From the NCBI GenBank assembly GCA_951635545.1, contig OX620685.1, forward strand, positions 558,001-622,000: 64,000 nucleotides of DNA, read 5' to 3'. This document shows positions 15,827 through 24,252 of the stretch, in pieces (positions within the stretch are counted from its first letter, which is position 1; the number at the start of each line of letters is the position of its first letter). The notes below the pieces were generated by a model that did no database searches, was not told the origin of the DNA, and saw only the letters and a program-made list of their open reading frames with translations. The stretch comes from CAG-873 sp910578365 (lineage in GTDB: Bacteria > Bacteroidota > Bacteroidia > Bacteroidales > Muribaculaceae). A program made the translations under genes and the position numbers.

Positions 15827-16490
15827 CTTTCTTTCTGATTTTCTCGACAATGTCCTTCTGCATAGACATGGCGTCGGCTGTGACAATCTTTCCTGCGACA
15901 TCTATTTTATCAAGAAGTATCGGTACGGCCTTTATCTCGTTGCTCTTTTCCTGACAGGCTTCGGTGGCGATTGTTATGCCGGTGCTGAACGAATAGGCAG
16001 AGACGATATCCGGGCTACGCCCGTTTTCCTGAACGGTGCCGCGCTCGGCTTTGCCGTCAATGCAGATTATTTCAATGATGCGGCTGGCGCAGGTCAGTCT
16101 TTCAAGGAATATGTCTGCGAACTGCTGCATCCTGTCGGCCATATCCATATCGTTGATGCCGTTCTCCACACGGCAAAGCGTGGCCTCAGATGGTACGCCG
16201 TTCCTCAACATGCCCATTTTGTGTAATTTGTTGAGGTTGTATCTGCCGAACTCCAATATCTCGGCTCGTCCGATGCATCCGGCCATACGTCCGAGTATCA
16301 TCAGCATGATGATATCGTTGAGGCTGTGACGGAAATTGCCTTTGTCCAATCTACGGAAATCCGGCACGGATGAGGCAAATGCTCGAAGCTCTTCCATGAT
16401 ACTGCGCCTTGTGTCAAATTTATTGTGTACTTTTGCGGTATGATCAGGCGCATAGGCGTCAGTCGAACAGACTTGGTCAAGTGGCTTCAT
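15827..16490 (-). pseudogene. ISAs1 transposase, N-terminal fragment
   Basis: It encodes the first about 220 residues of the ISAs1 transposase, starting MKPLDQVCSTDAYAPDH, including the first two catalytic Asp residues (CIDGKA and TADAM). The frame runs into IS110 after KIRKK and stops there. It is identical to copies 1 and 3 up to the break. Confidence 0.9.
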
Positions 16491-16710
16491 TTTTAGCGTA
16501 ACTCTTTGATTATCACCTATAAAGTTACTAAAAATCTGTCACTTGACCAAATTTTTATTGTACTTATTCTCTTGAAAATCAGAGGTTAAAGTCTCTCTCC
16601 GTCCGTACTGCTCTCGCTATAAAACAACACATTTGTCGAGAATGAGACGAAATCTTAAATGAAAGAGCCGTGGGCGGCTCCATTATTTTTTTGTAAAAAC
16701 GTCAAAAAAA

Positions 16711-16742
16711 TTTCGTGAATTGAAAAAAAAATCATAACTTTG
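16711..16742 (+). promoter_or_regulatory. tRNA-Pro promoter
   Basis: TAACTTTG at 16735-16742 fits the -7 consensus. The -33 position (16711-16714) reads TTTC, 20 bases upstream. The tRNA begins about 38 bases further on. The ISAs1 copy ends 40 bases upstream of the promoter. Confidence 0.6.
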
Positions 16743-16780
16743 CACTCGCTAATGCGAAAGCAAGCGCTTATCGCGCCAAT

Positions 16781-16853
16781 CGGGGTGTAGCACAGTTGGC
16801 AGCGCGCCACGTTCGGGACGTGGAGGTCGGAAGTTCGAGTCTTCTCACCCCGA
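16781..16853 (+). tRNA. tRNA-Pro, anticodon CGG
   Basis: A 73-base cloverleaf. The acceptor CGGGGTG pairs with CACCCCG; the anticodon stem CCACG/CGTGG encloses the loop TTCGGGA with anticodon CGG; the T arm is GGAAG TTCGAGT CTTCT. CCA is not encoded. It reads codon CCG. It is followed by a terminator at 16868-16904. Confidence 0.95.
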
Positions 16854-16867
16854 CCCTTTAAGGGTCA

Positions 16868-16904
16868 AAATCCCTGCAACTAATCAAGTTGCAGGGATTT
16901 TCCA
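16868..16904 (+). terminator. Terminator after tRNA-Pro
   Basis: AAATCCCTGCAAC (16868-16880) and GTTGCAGGGATTT (16888-16900) pair perfectly and lead into TTCCATTTTTT. Confidence 0.85.
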
Positions 16905-17055
16905 TTTTTTACCGGAACATACGCCGTATTTTAAATTCGAAATGGATTGTTTTTTATATTGGCATGATTCGTAGTATTGTAGAGCCTAAATTGCCTAATT
17001 TTTGGCTTGAGCCAGAATGGGTAAGAATTTTCACATAAAACACTATTTGTTATAG

Positions 17056-17895
17056 TTATATGTCATCTTCAATTTTTGCATTTCTATGATACCCATGTCG
17101 AACAAAAGAATCAACAAAAATTAGTTCTTTGTACCATTCGCCGGACTCGTTCTTTTTGTTTTGCATACGGAAGAAACCACGCACATAGATGTCGTTATCG
17201 TTTATGATTTTGCGAAACCATTTGGAATCCATGACAATGACTTTTTGTCCAGTCTGATTGACAACTTTCTTCTTCACTATATATTCAAGCGGTGTTCCCT
17301 CAATGGCAGTGAACTCCCCTTGTGGTATAGTGATTGTTTCGACCTCTACATAGCGTTTAACAGCGACATAAGTGGCGACAAATCCTGCAATAAAAGCTAA
17401 TTTACGCTGCCGCTCTTGTAATGAACCTGAGAATAACATATCATCAGCTATTACAGTATTCGCAATCCCCACGCCTATACTATCAATAGCACTAACATTA
17501 CATGTGTAGAAATTGAAAACACTATTGCCGTTATGTTCGGTAAAATGCCATATATGCAACTGATTACCTCCGAACCAATATACAATGGAAACATTATCTC
17601 GACATAGTAGTATTCCACACTCATTTTTTTCGCAAAAATCTTTAAACAACTGCGGCATAATCTTGTCGAATGACCGGTGGCTCTTATACATCACTTCCTC
17701 AAAAGAGGGCATTAGGAGTTCTGGCAAGCCCCAATCTGGCGCTTGCTTTCGGATGTTATCCAACTCGATAAGACTGTTTCCGAGGATGGATTGATTTATA
17801 GGATGCGACACAGGTGCAATCAACAAGTTCTTTGGTGATTGCTTCATATCGGAATTAAGCAGCCAAGTTATAATGGAGCGCTCTCTTATTCGCAT
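17056..17895 (-). CDS. Hypothetical protein of an AT-rich gene pair
   Basis: A 279-residue soluble protein that I do not recognise. The start at 17895 is supported by GGAG six bases upstream; an alternative is the ATG at 17847 (MKQSPKNLLIAP). A hydrophobic stretch lies near residues 165-185 (KLAFIAGFVATYVAVKRYV), and the C-terminal third carries many charged residues. Base composition is visibly more AT-rich than the surrounding genes, and it lies next to a tRNA gene, so recent acquisition is possible. It begins 15 bases after the stop of the lipoprotein gene, suggesting joint expression. Confidence 0.7.
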   Translation of the reverse strand: MRIRERSIITWLLNSDMKQSPKNLLIAPVSHPINQSILGNSLIELDNIRKQAPDWGLPELLMPSFEEVMYKSHRSFDKIMPQLFKDFCEKNECGILLCRDNVSIVYWFGGNQLHIWHFTEHNGNSVFNFYTCNVSAIDSIGVGIANTVIADDMLFSGSLQERQRKLAFIAGFVATYVAVKRYVEVETITIPQGEFTAIEGTPLEYIVKKKVVNQTGQKVIVMDSKWFRKIINDNDIYVRGFFRMQNKKNESGEWYKELIFVDSFVRHGYHRNAKIEDDI

Positions 17896-17910
17896 AACAC
17901 ACTCCGAATG

Positions 17911-18594
17911 TTAAAATATGACTTCTTGCAATTTTTCACCAAACTCATGCAGTTCGGTCGATTCCGAGATTGCCTCCATGATTTTATTAATAGCATAGAA
18001 ATCTTCCTCTGTGTATGCTGATTCCACATTGAAATCTTTATCGCAGAAGAATACGTATTCTCCAAATAAATCAAGTGTCCCTGCACCATTGAGGCTTTTA
18101 AATTTGTGATATACCTTCCAACCATTGAAATCCCCAATCTTCTGCAACGCCTCTGCTTCCAAATAAGATTGTCGGCTTTTAATCTTGGAGAATTGGTTTT
18201 GAATACGGTCTATTGTCTTATCCAAAAGTTGTTGATTGTTATCTCGTTCTTCTTTTGCCCTGCGATATTCTCCCTTACTATACGCCGATGAATATCCGCT
18301 TGGACACCATATCTCCATAGAACTTTCTGCTCCTTCAACTTTATGTGCATATTCTTGCGCAGAGTTGACAAGTCGCAACATATCCAATGTGAGTTCAATT
18401 GCTTCCTTATCTGTTGATAGTGCAACAAAAGAACTATCAACTTTTGTTTGCAGTGGCTCATAACTATCAAAATGATATAAAACACCTTTAAGGTAATTAG
18501 CCGCCATTTCTTGTGCCTTTTCCTCTTTGGATTTTCCACAAGAACATAACCCTATAAGGGAAACAAGAGTTATAATCAAGGTTTTCGTTTTCAT
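17911..18594 (-). CDS. Predicted lipoprotein, unknown function
   Basis: A 227-residue protein with a lipoprotein signal, MKTKTLIITLVSLIGLCSCG, whose last Cys before Gly-Lys is the likely lipidated residue. The mature part is rich in Lys/Glu and predicted helical, with a Gln/Asn/Lys central segment (RRAKEERDNNQQLLDK) that could form a coiled coil. No family is recognised. AT-rich codon use matches the downstream partner (17056-17895), and both differ from the GC-richer neighbours. It would be anchored in the inner or outer membrane, facing the periplasm or outside. Confidence 0.75.
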   Translation of the reverse strand: MKTKTLIITLVSLIGLCSCGKSKEEKAQEMAANYLKGVLYHFDSYEPLQTKVDSSFVALSTDKEAIELTLDMLRLVNSAQEYAHKVEGAESSMEIWCPSGYSSAYSKGEYRRAKEERDNNQQLLDKTIDRIQNQFSKIKSRQSYLEAEALQKIGDFNGWKVYHKFKSLNGAGTLDLFGEYVFFCDKDFNVESAYTEEDFYAINKIMEAISESTELHEFGEKLQEVIF

Positions 18595-18644
18595 ATCGCA
18601 GGGTTTAGATTGATTGATATTGTTCTACTTGCAACTCCTTAAGC

Positions 18645-18688
18645 AGACTAATTAAAAACACAAAGCGTGGAACTGCATGCCACGTCTT
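18645..18688 (-). terminator. Terminator of candidate sRNA C
   Basis: CGTGG (18666-18670) and CCACG (18680-18684), extended by AAG/CTT with a bulge. On the minus strand it is followed by TTTGTGTTTTT. Confidence 0.65.
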
Positions 18689-18863
18689 AGAATGGAGGCC
18701 CTGAGAAAGCCTGTGAGCAGATGTAACAATAGCAGCCCACGCCGTAGCGTGAGAACCACTATGCCACTCTTGCTCTGTCGAAGTTTCTCAGGTTTCCACT
18801 CTCAAGAGATTAGCATAACGCTTCTTATTTTTTCAAAATGTCATGATGGGAACTTCTCCCAAT
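18650..18863 (-). ncRNA. Rod-shaped candidate sRNA C (6S-like architecture)
   Basis: About 210 bases on the minus strand between a promoter and a terminator. The part 18689-18802 folds as one nested rod (plus-strand coordinates): AGAATGG/CCACTCT (18689-18695 with 18796-18802, one wobble), CCTGAGAAA/TTTCTCAGG (18700-18708 with 18784-18792), GAGCA/TGCTC (18715-18719 with 18771-18775), ATAG/CTAT (18729-18732 with 18759-18762) and CACGC/GCGTG (18738-18742 with 18747-18751). Its size of about 114 bases and unbranched shape recall 6S RNA, including the Bacteroidetes 6S-Flavo class, but no sequence motif was confirmed. Confidence 0.6.
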
Positions 18864-18869
18864 CAGGTG

Positions 18870-18901
18870 CAAAGTTACGACTTTTTGTGATGCAAGTCAA
18901 T
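18870..18901 (-). promoter_or_regulatory. Promoter of candidate sRNA C
   Basis: On the minus strand, TAACTTTG (18877-18870) is preceded at 20 bases by ATTG (18901-18898), which retains the TTG core of the -33 box. Confidence 0.6.
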
Positions 18902-19003
18902 AGGTCGGGCAAAAGAAACTAAAATTGAGGTTGCATTTTATTACTGAAATAAACCGTAATGCAGAAAACGACTGTACCCACAAAGCAACTGCGTGTGGAC
19001 TTA

Positions 19004-20356
19004 TCAGATATTCACTACCACTATTTGTTTCGCACCAAGGCGAGCTTCAAGATACTTTACAAGCTTATCGTGGTCGGCTTTAAGCAATGGAGTGCTCGTT
19101 CTTATCATAGCCACGGCTGTAGTATCGGCGTTAAGCGTGTCGGCAGGTGACACAAACACGGTATTGGCTATTCCTATCTGCTGTATGGCGGGGAATATCA
19201 CTCTCAGTTCGGGAGATATGGTTACTGACATATTCTGCGACATGGCATCGCGGGCTATCACAGCCCTAAGCGAGTCGATTGTCGATTGCTGGCGCGAAAT
19301 AGTATTCTGCGTCAGACGGAATATATCGTCGGCCGAAGTATTCTGCACATTAACCAAAGGTGAATCACTTCCCTGAATAAAAATCAGTTTTGTACCTTGT
19401 AGACCATAGTACTTAAGTTTGGCCGACAAGGCAAGTTGAAGCGAGTCGACCGGAAGGGTGTGCCCTATCATGGTCAACTGCAGACAGCGTTCGCCATTTT
19501 CAGTAAATATCTTGCGGTTCAGCACCTGAGTGTCGGGGAAGTTACATTCTTCGGCTATGAATCGGTCGGCATTGGCCTGAAAGCGGCTTTGGGTAAGCAT
19601 GTTGTATGTAAGGTATATACTTGGCAGCATGGTAAGTATGGCCAGCGAGTACACAACACGGCGAACGCGGCGCGCCCTGACGTTGTCGGCATCGTTCACG
19701 CCCTTGTATTTCATGAACTTTACACCTGCAAAAGTGGCGAAAGCTATGTATATGGAGTTGATTACGAATAGATATAGCGCACCCAGAAAGTAGTCCATCT
19801 GCCATGTGGCCAGGCCATAGCCGGCGGTACACAGCGGAGGCATCAGTGCGGTGGCTATGGCCACGCCGGGTATTACATTACCTTTGTTGGTACTGCCCAG
19901 TGCCACTATGCCCGCTCCGCCGCCTACAAAGCCTATCAGCACGTCGTAGATGGTCGGAGATGTACGTGCCAGCAACTCGCTGTGCTGCTCGTTTACAGGC
20001 GAAATCAGAAAGTAAAGCGTCGACGTTATCACCGAAAATCCTGCGGCCATCAGCAGGTTGCGAAGGCAGCGTTTGAGCAGGGCAAAGTCGTGGATGCCTA
20101 CGCCCAGGCCTATGCCTATGATAGGGCCCATAAGGGGAGATATCAGCATGGCGCCGATAATCACAGCCGTAGAGTTGGTATTCAGGCCCAGTGAGGCTAT
20201 GAATATGGCCAATATAAGTATGACGATATTCGTGCCTTTGAACGATACACCCTCGCGTATGGCGGCTTCTGCCTCGGCCTGCGATACGAGTTGCCCAGAG
20301 AATGAAAAATAATTGATGAAAAATTCAGTGATTTTAGTGCCGAAGTTCTGTTTCAT
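19004..20356 (-). CDS. DUF389 family membrane protein
   Basis: A 450-residue protein. The N-terminal half carries about six membrane segments with the DUF389 signature IASLGLNTNSTAVIIGAMLI and SPLMGPIIGIGLG, plus GGAGIVALGSTNKGNVIPGVAIATALMPPL. The C-terminal half is a soluble domain after the last membrane segment (VYSLAILTMLPSIYLTYNM). The function of the family is not established. It lies downstream of the DUF4831 gene on the same strand with a gap of about 50 bases, so it may be co-transcribed with the nnr group. Confidence 0.88.
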   Translation of the reverse strand: MKQNFGTKITEFFINYFSFSGQLVSQAEAEAAIREGVSFKGTNIVILILAIFIASLGLNTNSTAVIIGAMLISPLMGPIIGIGLGVGIHDFALLKRCLRNLLMAAGFSVITSTLYFLISPVNEQHSELLARTSPTIYDVLIGFVGGGAGIVALGSTNKGNVIPGVAIATALMPPLCTAGYGLATWQMDYFLGALYLFVINSIYIAFATFAGVKFMKYKGVNDADNVRARRVRRVVYSLAILTMLPSIYLTYNMLTQSRFQANADRFIAEECNFPDTQVLNRKIFTENGERCLQLTMIGHTLPVDSLQLALSAKLKYYGLQGTKLIFIQGSDSPLVNVQNTSADDIFRLTQNTISRQQSTIDSLRAVIARDAMSQNMSVTISPELRVIFPAIQQIGIANTVFVSPADTLNADTTAVAMIRTSTPLLKADHDKLVKYLEARLGAKQIVVVNI

Positions 20357-20409
20357 TTCTGTAGGTATATTGTTATGGCGGTACTGCTTCCGCCGGTGGG
20401 CTTATAGCT

Positions 20410-21501
20410 CTATTCTCCGGCCGGACCGAGCAGCAGCACGGCGCCGGTGGCGGGGTCGAGCTGGAGTTTCGAGGGCGCTTTCTTGTCGGTGAACAGTCCG
20501 GGGTCAAGGCCGAAGGTCACACCTTGCTGTGCCATGTCGACGGTGGCGCGGGCAACTACACTGTCGCGGAAATAAACTGTCACGTCGGCTGTACCGGGGA
20601 TGGTGTATGACACGCCGCCCTTGGGAAATTTCTTTTCCTCGCCTTTTTCGTTCACCGGCAGTGAGGCCTGCTCACGGGCTGTGATATTGATGGTCACGGG
20701 CTCGCCGGAGAGGTCGTCGACGTCCACAAAGCCGTCGGTAAGCGATATACGGCTGATTACCTTGCCTGAGATGTCCTCGGAGTCGTCAGGCACTACTGTG
20801 GCGGTGTACACCCGGGTATATGTCTTTACTGTTCCGGCGAACATGGCAGTAAGGGCGGCCTCCTGTGCCGACAGGTTTTCCAGGGCGAGCTGTAGCGACA
20901 GACCGTCGGGCGGGGTGTTGTCGGCCTGACCCGATATGAGGTCGCTGCGCATTTCGCGAAGTTCGAATATACGTTGGGCGGCGAGTTCGGCTCTTTTCGA
21001 GGTTGATGAACTCTGAATCATTTCTTGAGTCATGGCTTCGCGGGCAGCTGGTACTTCAAGCGGAGTGGGCTTGGCTGCCACAGGCACCGGTAAGTCTACT
21101 GCTACTTCGTCGGCGATTTCGTCGGTATTGAGCGATAGCATGCAGCCCGACTCGTTGAGTATCATATACGGAGTGCTGCCCGATTTGAACTGTACCTGCC
21201 AGCGGTTTGAGTCATCGGCCTCGCCGTGAGTGCCTATAACCACCGATTTTACCTGCAGCTGTGTGGAGGGGGCGGTTATGGCATCGGTGATATTGAGGTA
21301 GCGGCGGGCATAGTTATAAAACTCGCCCGGAGTCTTTTCGGTAAATTCGGCCTCCACTGTCACATCCACGGCAGTACGGGGCAGACTGTAGGCCAAAGCG
21401 TATTCGCCGGACTTGGAGGCTGTGAATTTCTGTGTGGTCTGGGCTGTAGCGGCCGGAATAATCAGCGATGCCGCGGCAGCAAATAAAAGGAAGCGTTTCA
21501 T
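20410..21501 (-). CDS. DUF4831 family secreted protein
   Basis: A 363-residue protein. The start at 21501 (MKRFLLFAAAASLIIPAATA) gives a proper signal peptide and overlaps the nnr stop by four bases; the longer frame reads through nnr and is not real. The mature part has SLPRTAVDVTVEAEFTEKTPG, GTHGEADDSNRW and a C-terminal VTFGLDPGLF, features I associate with DUF4831 proteins of Bacteroidales. The role is unknown; it is probably periplasmic or on the outer membrane. It is third in a coupled chain TSCPD - nnr - DUF4831. Confidence 0.8.
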   Translation of the reverse strand: MKRFLLFAAAASLIIPAATAQTTQKFTASKSGEYALAYSLPRTAVDVTVEAEFTEKTPGEFYNYARRYLNITDAITAPSTQLQVKSVVIGTHGEADDSNRWQVQFKSGSTPYMILNESGCMLSLNTDEIADEVAVDLPVPVAAKPTPLEVPAAREAMTQEMIQSSSTSKRAELAAQRIFELREMRSDLISGQADNTPPDGLSLQLALENLSAQEAALTAMFAGTVKTYTRVYTATVVPDDSEDISGKVISRISLTDGFVDVDDLSGEPVTINITAREQASLPVNEKGEEKKFPKGGVSYTIPGTADVTVYFRDSVVARATVDMAQQGVTFGLDPGLFTDKKAPSKLQLDPATGAVLLLGPAGE

Positions 21502-23030
21502 TTCATTATTTTTTTGATGGCGGCACCTACGGAGTCGGCCACGTCGTCGGCGGCCACGCCGTACTGGCCATGGCGGTTTTCTGCTATCTGTCCGGCTACG
21601 CCGTGGATGTATACACCGGCCACGGCGGCCATCTCGGGTTTGATGCCCTGGGCTATCAGGCCGGTGATGATACCGGTGAGTACGTCGCCGGTGCCTGCGG
21701 TGGCAAGGGCCGGAGTTCCCGACGAATTGATGCACACCTTGCGGTCGGGGCGCACCACGTATGTATAGTAGCCTTTGAGCACTATAATTACTTTGTAAGC
21801 CTCGGCCATCTCTATGGCTTTGGCCAGGCGTGCCTCGGGCGAGGGCTGGGTGCCGAACAGGCGGTCGAACTCGGCGGCATGCGGCGTGAGTACCGACAGC
21901 ACGGGCACATAGTTGAGCATGGTCGGGCGCAGGGCTATGCAGTTGAGCGCGTCGGCGTCGAGTACCAGCGGACGGCTGTTGGCATTGGCCACCTTAAGGA
22001 ATCGCTCCAGAGCGTTGATGGTGCTGTCGTCGGTACCTATGCCGGGGCCTATGCCTACGGCGTTATAGTCGTGCTTGAGTACTATTTCGGTAATCATGAC
22101 GTCGCTCTGGTCGCGCAGGAACAGTGCCGAGGGTACTGCGGACTGCACCAGAAAGTAGCCGCAGCGGGCTGAGTAGCATGTGACCTTGCCTGCGCCGGAG
22201 CGGACGGCAGCCTTGGTGGCGAGGATTGCGGCGCCTTCCATACCGTAGCTTCCGGCAAAGATTATGGCGCTGCCAAAGTCTGCCTTGGAACAGCATAGCG
22301 GACGACGCGGCAGCAGCAGGCTCACCTCACTGCTTTCTATCAGGTAGTAGTTTTCCTGTATGTTGCGCATGGCCTGATGGCTGTAGCCGATGTCGACCAC
22401 TTTCCAGCGGCCTACCACCTCGGCGTTTTCGGCCATGAAGAAGGCTATGCGGGGTAATCCCAGGGCCAGAGTAGTATCGGCGTTGACTATGTTGCGGTTT
22501 ATCAGGCCGGAGGTAGGATCGGACGGCAGACCCGAGGGTACGTCGACCGATATTATCCTGGCACCGGACTCATTGATGATGCGTACTATATGCTGGTATC
22601 CGCCGGTAAGGCGTCCGCTGTAGTTGCCGTCGCACAGGCCGTCGATTACAACCGACTTCTCGCTCAGTTCGGGCATAGTGAACTGCAGCCCCGTGACTTC
22701 GATGAAGTCGCACGATGCGTTCTCGTCCTCAATCAGGCGGGTGCGGCAGGCCTCGCACTCCGGTGTGAGCCTGTGCCCGCCAATGTTGAACAGGTATATC
22801 TCCATGTCGTAGCCGGCGGCACACATCAGGCGACATGCCTCCAGGGTGTATGCACCGCAGTCGTTTTCGCCGGCGAAAACGGTTATACGCCGTCCGGGCT
22901 TGATTTCGCGCATCAGCGCCTCCGACAGATAGTCACCGGTGCGCAGCACAAAGTCAAGCTCGCTCAACTGCTGCTCGGCCATTGTATGCTGGCGTATACG
23001 GCGTATATCGTCGTTGCTGTACAATCTCAT
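21498..23030 (-). CDS. nnr: Bifunctional NAD(P)H-hydrate epimerase / dehydratase
   Basis: A 510-residue two-domain repair enzyme that returns damaged NAD(P)H hydrates to NAD(P)H. The N-terminal YjeF_N epimerase domain (about residues 1-215) shows GENDCGAYTLEACRLM and VVIDGLCDGNYSGRLTG. The C-terminal ribokinase-like dehydratase (about 230-510) shows GSYGMEGAAILATKAAVRSG, the GPGIGTDDST segment and the catalytic GTGDVLTGIITGL. Both starts and stops overlap neighbours by four bases (ATGA), indicating coupled translation with TSCPD upstream and DUF4831 downstream. Confidence 0.92.
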   Translation of the reverse strand: MRLYSNDDIRRIRQHTMAEQQLSELDFVLRTGDYLSEALMREIKPGRRITVFAGENDCGAYTLEACRLMCAAGYDMEIYLFNIGGHRLTPECEACRTRLIEDENASCDFIEVTGLQFTMPELSEKSVVIDGLCDGNYSGRLTGGYQHIVRIINESGARIISVDVPSGLPSDPTSGLINRNIVNADTTLALGLPRIAFFMAENAEVVGRWKVVDIGYSHQAMRNIQENYYLIESSEVSLLLPRRPLCCSKADFGSAIIFAGSYGMEGAAILATKAAVRSGAGKVTCYSARCGYFLVQSAVPSALFLRDQSDVMITEIVLKHDYNAVGIGPGIGTDDSTINALERFLKVANANSRPLVLDADALNCIALRPTMLNYVPVLSVLTPHAAEFDRLFGTQPSPEARLAKAIEMAEAYKVIIVLKGYYTYVVRPDRKVCINSSGTPALATAGTGDVLTGIITGLIAQGIKPEMAAVAGVYIHGVAGQIAENRHGQYGVAADDVADSVGAAIKKIMK

Positions 23031-23287
23031 AGTTCTTCAGAAATTGATTCCAGGGCGCGCGCAAGCTGGTCGGGGCACGATGTACCTTTATTGCCGCACT
23101 CGATTCCTCGCAGTGTAGCTATTACTGCGCCCAGTTCCTTACCTTCTACCAGGGCAGCGATACCCTTGAGATTGCCGCTGCACCCGCCGGTAAAGGACAC
23201 TCGGCCCAAAGTACGGGTTTCAGGATTTACTTCTATGTCGATTAGGCGGCTGCAGGTGCCGCACGGAGTGTACTGATACTGTTTCAT
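23027..23287 (-). CDS. TSCPD domain protein (TIGR03905 type)
   Basis: An 86-residue protein with the TSCPD motif itself (GNKGTSCPDQLARAL) and paired Cys residues in CGTCSRL and FTGGCSGNL, suggesting metal binding. The same domain occurs at the C-terminus of some class II ribonucleotide reductases; the stand-alone form has no settled role. It is the first gene of the coupled nnr group. A -7 box ends seven bases before the ATG, so the message may be leaderless. Confidence 0.88.
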   Translation of the reverse strand: MKQYQYTPCGTCSRLIDIEVNPETRTLGRVSFTGGCSGNLKGIAALVEGKELGAVIATLRGIECGNKGTSCPDQLARALESISEEL

Positions 23288-23294
23288 AATAATG

Positions 23295-23302
23295 CAAAGT
23301 TA
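23295..23302 (-). promoter_or_regulatory. Promoter -7 box of the TSCPD-nnr group
   Basis: TAACTTTG on the minus strand with only seven bases to the ATG. The -33 region (23323-23326) reads TTTC on the minus strand at 20-base spacing. Confidence 0.55.
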
Positions 23303-23367
23303 CTGCAATATTTTGTGAGTATGAAAGGTATTAAATTATGTTAACACATTTATAGCCGAAAAATGGC

Positions 23368-23375
23368 TACCTTTG
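23368..23375 (+). promoter_or_regulatory. Promoter -7 box of the glycosyltransferase group
   Basis: TACCTTTG lies eight bases before the ATG at 23384. An ATG at 23363 lies upstream of this box and is therefore unlikely as a start. No -33 box is evident. Confidence 0.5.
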
Positions 23376-23383
23376 TATTCATA

Positions 23384-24229
23384 ATGAAGCTGCACGCATC
23401 GATTGTAACATATCATACCGATTGCGCCGAGTTGCGCAAGTGTATCGACTCTCTGCTGGCCGACAGCGGGGTGGTAGGCCGGGTTTATGTGGTCGACAAC
23501 AGCAGTTCGGAATCAACAGCCGCAGTGTGTGCCGAGTATAGCGGAATTGTGAAGTATATACCCCACCCCAACACCGGCTACGGCGATGCTCACAATGTGG
23601 CGCTGCACCAAAGCATCGAAGCAGGCACTGTACTGCATCTGGTTATCAACAGCGATGTATATTTCCGCCCGGGCACTCTGACTGCGTGCGTGGCTTATAT
23701 GGCGGACAATCCGGAGGTGGTGCAGCTGATACCCCACACTGTGTACCCCGATGGCAGCGAACAGTATGTGATACACCCGCTGCCCACTCCGCTCGACATG
23801 TTCATGCGCGGATTTCTGCCCGAATGCTGGCTGAAACGGCGACGACGACGCTACCAGTTGCGCGACCGCGACCCCAAGGCAACCATCAACGCCCCCTATC
23901 ACCATGGCTGCTTCATGCTGCTGCGCACCGCGGCAGTGGCAAGAGTCGGCCTGTTCGACCCGCGCTTCTTCATGTACCCCGAGGATATCGACCTTACACG
24001 CCGCATGCACCGAATGGGCCGGACCGTCTACTGGCCCGGGGCTGAAATTGTCCATGCCCACAGGGCGGAGTCGAAGCGCTCGGGCCGCATGCGCCGCATA
24101 CATATCACCAACATGCTGCGGTACTTCCGCAAATGGGGCTTCTTTTTTGACCCCGAACGCAGGCAGGTGAACCGCCGCCTGATGAAGGAGTATAACACTA
24201 AGGGTCTGTCTAATAGTGTATTTAAATAA
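23384..24229 (+). CDS. Family 2 glycosyltransferase
   Basis: A 281-residue GT-A enzyme resembling rhamnosyltransferase-type family 2 members. The nucleotide-binding start is SIVTYHTDCAEL, the acidic metal-binding motif is INSDVYF, and the acceptor-side motif is FFMYPEDIDLTRRM. No membrane segment is seen, so it probably works at the inner membrane face on a lipid-linked or surface glycan. The start at 23384 is chosen because the promoter box overlaps the earlier ATG. The four-gene group continues with thyA 23 bases downstream. Confidence 0.85.
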   Translation: MKLHASIVTYHTDCAELRKCIDSLLADSGVVGRVYVVDNSSSESTAAVCAEYSGIVKYIPHPNTGYGDAHNVALHQSIEAGTVLHLVINSDVYFRPGTLTACVAYMADNPEVVQLIPHTVYPDGSEQYVIHPLPTPLDMFMRGFLPECWLKRRRRRYQLRDRDPKATINAPYHHGCFMLLRTAAVARVGLFDPRFFMYPEDIDLTRRMHRMGRTVYWPGAEIVHAHRAESKRSGRMRRIHITNMLRYFRKWGFFFDPERRQVNRRLMKEYNTKGLSNSVFK

Positions 24230-24252
24230 ATCCAAAAAAATTATATCAGAGA

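Larger units (their letters stand above)
13552..16672 (-). mobile_element. ISAs1-family insertion sequence, copy 2, split by IS110
   Basis: It has the same ends (CACGGCTC ...) as copies 1 and 3 and is flanked by a 10-bp duplication GGCGGCTCCA (13542-13551 and 16673-16682), inside the duplicated terminator arm left by IS30. Removing the IS110 at 14244-15826 plus one copy of CTT restores the 1535-bp element. The transposase gene is therefore disrupted. Confidence 0.9.

Noticed and set aside
16781..18600. Integrated island at tRNA-Pro
   Set aside because: No copy of the tRNA 3' end and no integrase was found downstream; only composition is unusual.
24190..24252. IS remnant (GGGTCTGTCTAATA) at the end of the glycosyltransferase gene
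   Set aside because: It only vaguely resembles IS ends from memory; no partner repeat or transposase is nearby.
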